Program-made: the position numbers and the translations under genes
Shown here: piece after piece, positions 47,941-55,123 of the stretch
Numbering within the stretch: the stretch's first letter is position 1
Layout of the letters: every line of letters starts with the position of its first letter
NCBI RefSeq assembly: GCF_003350925.1
Contig: NZ_KZ857174.1
Span: forward strand, 62,001-126,000
Direction: 5' to 3'
Source: Dyella tabacisoli
GTDB taxonomy: Bacteria > Pseudomonadota > Gammaproteobacteria > Xanthomonadales > Rhodanobacteraceae
Length of the DNA stretch: 64,000 nt
Notes under the pieces: generated by a model
Database searches by the model: none
The model's input: the letters and a program-made list of their open reading frames with translations, nothing else
Told to the model about the DNA's origin: nothing

Positions 47941-48013
47941 GGCTGGGCTATTCGATTCGTTGGGGTAAAGCCGCCATCACTGCGGCCTGACGTTGTGGAG
48001 TCGCTGACGTGTC

Positions 48014-49330
48014 TCATGGCGCTCTCCGAGTCATATCGCCGGAGCCAAGCTGAGGGCTGGATTGCTCCTGCGGCTGCTTTTGCTGCATGAGCTGTTTCCA
48101 GGCGACGCTGCTTTGCTCGATCGGTGTCTTGACCGCTTCGGCGGTTTCCACATGCGTGACTTGCTTGACCGGCGATTTCAGCTCGCCCTGCACCGCGAAG
48201 GTGCGTGAGGCGTCGTCGCTCAGCATCACATGGTGGATTTGATTCATGCCGTCGCGTCGCGCTGCCACCACGAGTGCGGCGGCCAGGTGGTCGCTGTGCT
48301 GGTCGGGTGTGCGTTGCCGCTCGGTATCGAGCCGTTGCACGGCGCCACGGGCCTGCTGGTACAGCGCATGATCGGGATGCGTCGCATGATCCAGGCGGGG
48401 CAGGGGAGCCGAGGGCGTCGTTGCGGCCTTGGTTTCGTGTAACTGACTCTGGCGATGGATGGCTTCCAGGGTCTTCGGGCCGGCGATGCCGTCGGCTTTC
48501 AAGCCATGATCGTGCTGGAAAGCTTGCACGGCGGATCGGGTGGCAGGGCCGAAGTGGCCGTCCGCGCGCAGGGCTTGGTGTTGTGCATCGGTATAGCCAA
48601 GCTCGCTAAGGCCTTGCTGCAGTTTCCGTATGCTATCGGCATGCCCGTCCAGGTGCAGGGCAGCGCCACCGGCCGGAGTATGCGTAGAGGTGTCATGGGT
48701 CCGCTGGGTAGCTGATGGCACTACGGGTCCGACTTCGCCCGACAGGCGCCCCATGACTTCGGGCGTTAGCTTTTTCTCCCAGCTAGCGAATCGTTCGCGG
48801 CGATCCTCCAGGCCGTTGTATTTCCCATTGATCGCTTTAGTAGCTTCTTTGACATCTTCACGCGCGGCTTCCGGCACGTTGGTTTCCCAATACCAGAGCG
48901 CAATTTTGGAGGCGTTCTTAGGTTCGGCGGCGAGTTCCGGGTGCTTGACCAGATCGAGTCCAAGCGCTTCGCCCGCCGCCCGATAATTGTCCTTGCCCGT
49001 GAGCTGCATATAGCCGCGCCCGCGATAGGTATAGCCATCGCCGGGCTGGTCGTTGCCATTGCGCCCGCCATACATCAGCTCTGCCAGTTGCTCCGGTTTT
49101 CCCTGCATGGCCTGAAGCCGCGCGGATTCCAGGGCGGCCTCGCCATGGCGCCATGCGGACTGCACCGGTATCTGCGAAATCCCCTTGGTATACCGAAAAC
49201 TTTCCTCTAGCCGGTTCAGGCCATTCGATTCATGCGTGACCTGGGCCATGTAATTGGCCAATTCCCTGGGCGACTTGATTCCTGCCGCCGTGGCATCCAG
49301 CAACACCTGTGTTTCTCGATCCGTAGTCAT
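48014..49330 (-). CDS. X-T4SS effector: GH19 hydrolase + PG-binding + XVIPCD (cassette 3)
   Basis: A 438-residue effector with the layout of cassette 1. The GH19 domain has catalytic Glu34 in QVTHESNGL and GDGYTYRGRGYMQLTGKDNY; the PG_binding_1 domain has LRADGHFGPATRSAVQAFQ and LKADGIAGPKTL. The C-terminal XVIPCD-type signal has DGMNQIHHVMLSDDASRTFA and a Gln-rich end. The two GH19 domains share the fold and motifs but differ widely in sequence. The start at 49330 has AGGAG six bases upstream. The cognate immunity candidate is the LprI-like protein 83 bases upstream. Confidence 0.9.
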   Translation of the reverse strand: MTTDRETQVLLDATAAGIKSPRELANYMAQVTHESNGLNRLEESFRYTKGISQIPVQSAWRHGEAALESARLQAMQGKPEQLAELMYGGRNGNDQPGDGYTYRGRGYMQLTGKDNYRAAGEALGLDLVKHPELAAEPKNASKIALWYWETNVPEAAREDVKEATKAINGKYNGLEDRRERFASWEKKLTPEVMGRLSGEVGPVVPSATQRTHDTSTHTPAGGAALHLDGHADSIRKLQQGLSELGYTDAQHQALRADGHFGPATRSAVQAFQHDHGLKADGIAGPKTLEAIHRQSQLHETKAATTPSAPLPRLDHATHPDHALYQQARGAVQRLDTERQRTPDQHSDHLAAALVVAARRDGMNQIHHVMLSDDASRTFAVQGELKSPVKQVTHVETAEAVKTPIEQSSVAWKQLMQQKQPQEQSSPQLGSGDMTRRAP

Positions 49331-49413
49331 GTGCAACTCCTGATTAACTTCCCTTACGTGTCGGCTTTATTCCCTGCCTGCCATGTTTCCGCCGGCCGTG
49401 GCGGAAATCCCAT

Positions 49414-50406
49414 TCAGGGCAGTTCGGCCTCCGGGAGACTGGAGGGGTCGAAATCCTTGAACTTGATGCTGCCCAAATCTTTGGCGGATAAATCGATCAC
49501 TTTTTTCTCGCCCGTCTCGCGATCTTCCACGCGGCGAACGACCTTGGCGATCAACCAGTCTTTTTGTTCGGGGACATACTTGAAGGTGTATTCGTCGGCC
49601 CAATGCTCGCGGCTACCGCCGCCATTGACGATGGTGAACTGGCCCGGCTCCAATCGCACATAGCCGAACGGATCGCCGGCGATGCCGCCGCAACTGGCGC
49701 AGGGCACGATACGGTCGTTGTGGGCAAATTTCTGCAACTGCCCGGCCATGTCGCGCACCAGCAGCAACACCTCGCGTGAGGGGCCTTCGCCGAGCTTCTC
49801 GTTGCCCTTGTTGGGCGGGTCCAGGACCAATAGCGCATCCGGCCGGCCGTCGCCATTGAGGTCACCGGTCTGAGCGTCGAGAATTCTGGCCCCGCCGGTG
49901 GCGAATGCTTTCAAGTCATCCATCTTGCTTTCCTTGTCCTGCGAACCGACTCCAAGGGTTGCCCCCAGTCCTCTGCTATCCGATGTGGTGCCGGCGTTGC
50001 GTAGCATTTCTTCAAGCTCGTCCGCTCTGCGAGCCGTCTGCTTCAGTGAGCAGACATTCGGCACAATGCGTTGAGCTTGCCCAGCGGTTGCTGCGTCCAA
50101 TGAGCAGGCTTTGTCCTTGTCGGCCAGCCAGCTTCTTTCCTCATGACGCAGGCTGGTTTTTCCAGCTTCCGGCAAAGTGGACTGGAGCTTCCGATAAACG
50201 GTATTCAGCCTGCCATCCTGGTATTTGAATTCTTTCTCGACACAATCCTGCATTGCCGGCGCTACATCATGGGCGGCCGCCGTGCATTGGATATACGAGT
50301 CACGCAACTTGCCTCCGACGGGCGTCGTAGCTTCGCTGGAAAATGCCGACGCAGCCGATGCCAGAAAGCACAGCGAGAACATGCAGATGGTGGAGAGACG
50401 TCTCAT
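49414..50406 (-). CDS. LprI-like (DUF1311) exported immunity protein for cassette 3
   Basis: A 330-residue exported protein: signal peptide MRRLSTICMFSLCFLASAAS. Residues about 36-135 form an LprI/DUF1311 lysozyme-inhibitor-like domain with paired cysteines (QCTAAAHDVAPAMQDCVEKE, RSWLADKDKACSL). The C-terminal half has a VCBS/FG-GAP-like calcium motif, DLNGDGRPDALLVL, and CASCGG. LprI-like proteins are known periplasmic inhibitors of glycan hydrolases and serve as immunity proteins in X. citri. It should neutralise the downstream GH19 effector. Confidence 0.85.
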   Translation of the reverse strand: MRRLSTICMFSLCFLASAASAFSSEATTPVGGKLRDSYIQCTAAAHDVAPAMQDCVEKEFKYQDGRLNTVYRKLQSTLPEAGKTSLRHEERSWLADKDKACSLDAATAGQAQRIVPNVCSLKQTARRADELEEMLRNAGTTSDSRGLGATLGVGSQDKESKMDDLKAFATGGARILDAQTGDLNGDGRPDALLVLDPPNKGNEKLGEGPSREVLLLVRDMAGQLQKFAHNDRIVPCASCGGIAGDPFGYVRLEPGQFTIVNGGGSREHWADEYTFKYVPEQKDWLIAKVVRRVEDRETGEKKVIDLSAKDLGSIKFKDFDPSSLPEAELP

Positions 50407-50521
50407 GCTCTAGCTGGTTCCTTGTGAATAACGGCCATTGGGCCTATTTCACGGTGGTCACGAATTTTATGGCGTAGGTTGCCGCTACCTATGGGGCGGT
50501 TATGCAATTTTGAGATGTAGG

Positions 50522-50590
50522 TCACCGAACTCGTTCTGCGTAACTACATTTGCTGTAGACGACATTGCAGGCATGGCCATAACCATAAAA
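50522..50590 (-). pseudogene. Remnant of a DUF4189 gene 3' end
   Basis: The last 22 codons before the stop read FYGYGHACNVVYSKCSYAER and then VR. This matches the C-terminus of the intact DUF4189 protein at 52349-52864 (RGYGNCDVYYAECNFAER, then VR), including the stop. No DUF4189-like sequence or ribosome site precedes it; the frame instead runs into the 3' end of the M23 effector gene. It is a decayed or recombined copy stranded between cassettes 3 and 4. Confidence 0.7.
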
Positions 50591-50625
50591 CGAGATCGCT
50601 CGATGTGTCTCCATGGTCATTTGAG

Positions 50626-51807
50626 TTACATGCCCGGCGAGGTATTCGTACGAGAGGATGTCTGCGGATGCTGCTCTTGCTGCTGCGTGAGTTGCGCCTG
50701 TTCTTTGTGCTTTTGCTGGATGGTTTGATCCCACGCCGCACTGCTCTTTTCGACGGGTGTGTTGATCGCTTCGGCGGTTTGTACGTGGGTGATTTGCTTG
50801 AGTGGTGAACGTAGCTCGCCCTGCACGGCAAACGTGCGGGTGGCATCGTCACTCAGCGCGGCGTGGTGAATCTGGCTCAAGCCATCGCGGCGCGCGGCTA
50901 CGACCAAGGCAGCGGCTAGGTTGTTGCTGTGTTGATCGGGTGTACGTCGTTGCTCCGCATCCATTTGATGTACGGCGCTAAGCGCTTGTCGATACATTGC
51001 ATGGTCGGGATGCTTGGCATCATCCAGGCGAGACAGAGGCGCTGAAGGCGTCTGCATACTCCTGGGTTCCTGGCGTTGGCTTTGGTGATGGATAGCTTCT
51101 AGCGTCTTCGGGCCGGCTATCCCGTCCACCTTCAAGCCGTGATCGTGCTGGAATGCTTCTACCGCATGTTTTGTGTTCGCGCCGAAGTCGCCATCAGCCT
51201 GCAATGTTTTGCCCTGAACATCGGTGTAGCCCAGTTTGTTCAAGGCTGTTTGCAGCGCCTGAACCTCGGTGCCGCGCTCTCCATGCTTGAGTAAACCATT
51301 CGCCTTTGCATCGAGGTGCGCATGCGGTGTTCTTTCGACAGTGGCAGTGTGTGGTCCTGTTGAGGTTTGTACTGGGCGCTGACTCCAGAACTCCTCAGGA
51401 TTTACAGGTCGTCCCTGGCTGTCTTTCATCTGATAGTGCACGTGCTGTGCGTACTGCGCTCCCCCATTGGGGCCGCGCCCGCCCATCGTGCCAATTTCTT
51501 CACCTACCGTCAGTTTTTGGCCGACGGTAACCGATTGGGTCTGGGTATGCAGAATCTCGTGGCTGTTGCCTTCTGCGTCCTTGATCTTGATGGTGCCGTA
51601 CTGACCGCCGACAAAGGTCACTTCCCCCGATACAGACGAGTGCACCGTCGGATGCGTCAAATTGATCCCGGTCTGACCACCTTCATAGTTAAAGTCGGAG
51701 CCACCATGAGGGCCCTTCGCTCGTTGCTCGCCGTAGTGAGCGGTGAGGTGTGCCGAGCGATTTCCTTGATGCGGCAATACGATGTTCATAACGTCTTCGT
51801 ATGGCAT
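50626..51807 (-). CDS. X-T4SS effector: M23 metallopeptidase + PG-binding + XVIPCD (cassette 4)
   Basis: A 393-residue effector. Residues about 1-140 form an M23 (lysostaphin-type) zinc peptidase: His34 and Asp38 in GPHGGSDFNYEGG, HEILHTQ, and His122/His124 in QHVHYQM, so it should cut peptide cross-links in peptidoglycan. A PG_binding_1 domain follows (LQADGDFGANTKHAVEAFQ, LKVDGIAGPKTL). The C-terminal ~115 residues are the XVIPCD-type signal (DGLSQIHHAALSDDATRTFA) with a Gln-rich tail. No signal peptide. AAGGA lies before the ATG at 51807. The immunity gene is 20 bases upstream. Confidence 0.9.
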   Translation of the reverse strand: MPYEDVMNIVLPHQGNRSAHLTAHYGEQRAKGPHGGSDFNYEGGQTGINLTHPTVHSSVSGEVTFVGGQYGTIKIKDAEGNSHEILHTQTQSVTVGQKLTVGEEIGTMGGRGPNGGAQYAQHVHYQMKDSQGRPVNPEEFWSQRPVQTSTGPHTATVERTPHAHLDAKANGLLKHGERGTEVQALQTALNKLGYTDVQGKTLQADGDFGANTKHAVEAFQHDHGLKVDGIAGPKTLEAIHHQSQRQEPRSMQTPSAPLSRLDDAKHPDHAMYRQALSAVHQMDAEQRRTPDQHSNNLAAALVVAARRDGLSQIHHAALSDDATRTFAVQGELRSPLKQITHVQTAEAINTPVEKSSAAWDQTIQQKHKEQAQLTQQQEQHPQTSSRTNTSPGM

Positions 51808-51827
51808 GGCGAATCGTCCTTAAGTCT

Positions 51828-52331
51828 TTAGAGAGAATCATCTCTTATGCGATATAGCTTCCAGCAACCATCGTTCTTGAAGAAAAACAGCATCTGATAA
51901 TCCGTATCCTCTTTGACGAGCTTCACTTCCATGTCCTTGGAATCCAGCGACGTTTGACTAAGCTTGACTCCATCACTGGCTTGCTGCTGCGAGCTTGGCA
52001 TTAAAGGAAAGTGCAATTCCGCCGTACTCAGCATTTTCGTTACGGGTTTCGGCTCTGGTTCAGCAGAGGCATCCACGGATTCACTTTGCAGAGGTTGAGT
52101 GACGAATGCCTTCTGAATTTCGACATCATTGGCAAACGCCACCAGGAACTTATCGAACTCCTGCGCTGGACAGGAAAGTGCCGCCGAAGTTGTTTGTTCG
52201 TTTGGTCGAGCTGGGGTGAGCTTATTCCGCGCTTCGGGAGTTGCCATCGATGCTGAGGGCGCGGGTGATCTATCGCACGCACCTGCGAGGAATGCCATCA
52301 GTATCGGCAGCAGAATTTTTCCGCGAAGCAT
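51828..52331 (-). CDS. Candidate lipoprotein immunity protein for the M23 effector
   Basis: A 167-residue lipoprotein: MLRGKILLPILMAFLAGACD has lipobox AGAC. The mature protein begins with a low-complexity Ala/Pro/Ser/Thr linker, then a compact domain ending VKEDTDYQMLFFFKNDGCW. No family recognised. It is the first gene of the cassette and lies just upstream of the peptidase effector, so an inhibitor role in the periplasm is the best guess. Confidence 0.75.
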   Translation of the reverse strand: MLRGKILLPILMAFLAGACDRSPAPSASMATPEARNKLTPARPNEQTTSAALSCPAQEFDKFLVAFANDVEIQKAFVTQPLQSESVDASAEPEPKPVTKMLSTAELHFPLMPSSQQQASDGVKLSQTSLDSKDMEVKLVKEDTDYQMLFFFKNDGCWKLYRIRDDSL

Positions 52332-52348
52332 GTATTACTCCTTTGGCG

Positions 52349-52864
52349 CTACCTGACCCGCTCTGCAAAGTTGCACTCTGCGTAGTAGACATCGCAGTTG
52401 CCATATCCTCTGGAGGAGCAGGACTCAACGGCTGCCTTTTTGGCATGGTCCAATGTCGAAGCAGTCGCTGTGTCGTATCCCGTATCCCCCCATGCGATAG
52501 CCGCGCATTGGTTCGCATAGGTAATTCCGACTTTGCATGCCTGCCCGCCCTTTCTTTGGCATTCGGCGAGCGCAATATTTTCGGCTTCTTGCTTATTCCT
52601 CTTACCGACGGATATGCCAATGCCAATGCCATTCGGAGCACCGTCTACCGCAATGGACCCCCAGCGATCCGCCCACACGGGCTCCGGTTGGGCGGGCTGC
52701 TGGGCGGATTGCTGCGCTGGACTTCCTTGGTAATACGGCGAGTTTGGTTGATCGGGTGGAATACATCCGGGATTACCGGCCGATGGCACGCCGGGAGCAC
52801 ATTGCGACCATGCCAATGGCGCATACATACAGCTAATCAATGCCAGCGCGACTAATGCTTTCAT
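52349..52864 (-). CDS. DUF4189 exported protein
   Basis: A 171-residue exported protein with signal peptide MKALVALALISCMYAPLAWS. A Pro/Gln-rich linker is followed by a DUF4189 domain, WGSIAVDGAPNGIGIGISVG, with AECQRKGGQACKVGITYANQ and a C-terminus CNFAERVR holding paired cysteines. DUF4189 proteins often accompany T4SS effectors in Xanthomonadales and may be immunity or accessory factors. It lies between virB6 and cassette 4 with no dedicated effector beside it. A decayed copy of its 3' end lies at 50522-50590. Confidence 0.8.
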   Translation of the reverse strand: MKALVALALISCMYAPLAWSQCAPGVPSAGNPGCIPPDQPNSPYYQGSPAQQSAQQPAQPEPVWADRWGSIAVDGAPNGIGIGISVGKRNKQEAENIALAECQRKGGQACKVGITYANQCAAIAWGDTGYDTATASTLDHAKKAAVESCSSRGYGNCDVYYAECNFAERVR

Positions 52865-52937
52865 CGTTGATGCCTTGTGAATCCTAGGATTTCTACGTGT
52901 TGCCCAGCGGCGTTTTAAGGGTATGCAAACCAGTTTT

Positions 52938-54116
52938 CTAAGCTAAAGAGCTATCGCTTGGTTTAACTACATCAAGCGAATTTGTCGATTGGATCATGCC
53001 TTGCGAGGCTCTTGGGCGAGATGTCTGACCATATGCTCCATCGCCCGCAATCATCTGACCTTGGGGGTTGGAGTGAGACCCGCCACCGCCGCCACCGCCC
53101 GTAGGCAATCGACCCTGCGCCAACGCCTGCTCTCGCCGTGCAGAGCCCTGCGAACCAATACTGCCGAACGAAGAGTACGAAGCAAACTGACCTAACGTGC
53201 CCTGGAAGAAGGCGGCAGCCATCGGTGGCGCCATGACGATCAGGGTGGATAGCAGCAGTCCGAGACCGCCTTGCTGCAGGGCCATGCTGCTGATGCCATC
53301 CATTGAGCCCATGTGTGCCTTCATCGCCATAAAATATTTCGCGGCGAAGGCCACGGTGACGGCCGCCATCATTTTCATGGCGATGCTGACCATCACGCTT
53401 AATAAGGACAACGAGAACACCGTGCCTATACCGTAGAACAGCCATTTGCTGAATAGCGATTTGGTCTGGTCGAACAACAGGCACAAGATGAAGATCGGTC
53501 CGAAGCCGACGAACAAGGCCAGGGCGATTCGATTGAGCAGCAGCATGGAGCCGGCGATGACGCTAGGGCCGGCGATGCCGATGCCGGTGAACCAGCGGTC
53601 GCGGTCTTTGGCCGCTTGAGCGGCATCATTGCCGCCGGTGTCGATGGCATCGATGGTGGCCATGGCCGCCTCCATGCCGGCCAGATTGTTATCGATCGCC
53701 TGGAACGGGCTGGTGGAGCTGCCGGTGACATAGCTAGCAATAACTGTGGATACGCCATCGGTCAGCGTCCAGTACAGTGGCGATGACGAGTAGGCCGCAC
53801 TGGTAGCTACGAAAATCACCAGCACCGCGCGCAGCGAATCGCCCACCAGCGCCATCATCGGCTGGCGCGATTGGCCACTGACGATGCGATAGCCCTGCAT
53901 CATGATCCAGATGGTGAGCACGACGATGGCGATAAAGCCAATGATCGTGGCCGATCGCGAGAGCAGATTCCATTGCAGGATATCGATCTCGGTGCGCAGA
54001 AAGTCATTAATCGTCTTGAAGAAGACGAACTGAGTTGCGCCACCGAGCGGATCCCCTGGACCTGCTAGCAACCCCAGCGAGTTGATTCCCAGCCAACTTC
54101 CCATCATGGCGATCAT
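52938..54116 (-). CDS. virB6: VirB6 inner-membrane channel component
   Basis: A 392-residue polytopic membrane protein with about six hydrophobic segments, for example ATIIGFIAIVVLTIWIMMQG and IALALFVGFGPIFILCLLF. The FGPIFILCLLF box is characteristic of the TrbL/VirB6 family. The C-terminal 80 residues are cytoplasmic, with a poly-glycine run (TGGGGGGGSHS). VirB6 forms the path through the inner membrane. AAGGAAAG lies before the ATG. It precedes the effector cassettes in the operon. Confidence 0.92.
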   Translation of the reverse strand: MIAMMGSWLGINSLGLLAGPGDPLGGATQFVFFKTINDFLRTEIDILQWNLLSRSATIIGFIAIVVLTIWIMMQGYRIVSGQSRQPMMALVGDSLRAVLVIFVATSAAYSSSPLYWTLTDGVSTVIASYVTGSSTSPFQAIDNNLAGMEAAMATIDAIDTGGNDAAQAAKDRDRWFTGIGIAGPSVIAGSMLLLNRIALALFVGFGPIFILCLLFDQTKSLFSKWLFYGIGTVFSLSLLSVMVSIAMKMMAAVTVAFAAKYFMAMKAHMGSMDGISSMALQQGGLGLLLSTLIVMAPPMAAAFFQGTLGQFASYSSFGSIGSQGSARREQALAQGRLPTGGGGGGGSHSNPQGQMIAGDGAYGQTSRPRASQGMIQSTNSLDVVKPSDSSLA

Positions 54117-54212
54117 GACTCAACTTTCCTTATCAGGTGGAACAATGTAGGCGCATGCCTTATCACGTGCGGCGGCGCGTTTACTACGATGGTGTATGTC
54201 GACAAACGGTTG

Positions 54213-55094
54213 TCACCAGCCATTGGTCGATTCGATGCTGAGCTTCTGCATCGGCATGCCCGAGTCAGGTGTGGATTGCTGCCCTTGCAGCGCGCCGTAG
54301 AGAACAAGGCCGGTCGTCATGCCGGAGATGGCCGAGCCAATGTCGATACTGCCGATACCCGGAATGTCGATGCTGCCGAGGCCGGAGCCTGGCGGTGAAA
54401 TTCCAGAGGCGGCGGCATTGGCCAGTTGGGTTTGCTGGTTGCGCAGGTAACGCAAATTCGCATCGTAGGCGTAGTTGACCGACAGCATCTGCTGGTGGTC
54501 GAGGGCGATGAGGTTGTAAAGCGCGGTGAGCTTATTGGTGTTGTCTTCGAGCTTGCCGAACTGGTTGGGGTCGTTGCTGGCAATACCTTGTCGCTCAGCC
54601 AGTAGCGTGCGCAACATGTCGTCGCGGGTCTTGCTGGTGTTGTACATGCTGACCATGAAGTGGTACTGCGCGTTCTCGATGGCGACGATGTCCTGGCAGT
54701 TTTGCTGTTGCGCATCTGGAATCGTCTTGCAGTAAGAGCCATCGTTCAGGGTCGTGGCCGCGGTCGTGGCCGGCAGCGCTTTCTGTGGATCGGCCACGCG
54801 TGCGCCGGGTACATCCTTGTTGTAAGCGCCGATCACCAGCTTGTTATTGATGTTATCGAGGTTTTTGTTGATGGTGTTGTTATTGCCGTCTGCGGTGGTA
54901 CCGAGCACCGAATTGATATCCTTGGTGCCGCTATTGATATTGTCGAGAGACTGCTCGGCTGCATCATCTTTCACCTGCCATTGCGCATGCGCCGCCGGAG
55001 CGGCTACGCATAGCAGCACTACCAGCGCCATTGCGCTGAGCAAGCGCCGCATGACGGCTTGTGCCGAAGTGCGAGCATAAGAGGGGATAGCCAT
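54213..55094 (-). CDS. virB5: VirB5 pilus-tip / adhesin component
   Basis: A 293-residue exported protein. The start at 55094 (MAIPSYARTSAQAVMRR) has a strong AGGAAGGAG site; the upstream extension is not used. After a signal region ending AAPAAHAQ comes a helical domain with QNCQDIVAIENAQYHFMVSM. The C-terminal stretch has short GSIDI repeats (GLGSIDIPGIGSIDIGSA). VirB5 sits at the tip of the pilus and is among the least conserved parts. The assignment rests mainly on position between virB4 and virB6 and on the exported helical form. Confidence 0.75.
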   Translation of the reverse strand: MAIPSYARTSAQAVMRRLLSAMALVVLLCVAAPAAHAQWQVKDDAAEQSLDNINSGTKDINSVLGTTADGNNNTINKNLDNINNKLVIGAYNKDVPGARVADPQKALPATTAATTLNDGSYCKTIPDAQQQNCQDIVAIENAQYHFMVSMYNTSKTRDDMLRTLLAERQGIASNDPNQFGKLEDNTNKLTALYNLIALDHQQMLSVNYAYDANLRYLRNQQTQLANAAASGISPPGSGLGSIDIPGIGSIDIGSAISGMTTGLVLYGALQGQQSTPDSGMPMQKLSIESTNGW

Positions 55095-55123
55095 GGGGTT
55101 CTCCTTCCTGAAGGGGCTCATAG

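Noticed and set aside
43794-49330. Prophage lysis genes, because GH19 plus PG-binding resembles phage endolysins
   Set aside because: No other phage genes are present; both proteins end in the XVIPCD-type tail and lie inside the virB/virD4 locus with exported immunity partners.
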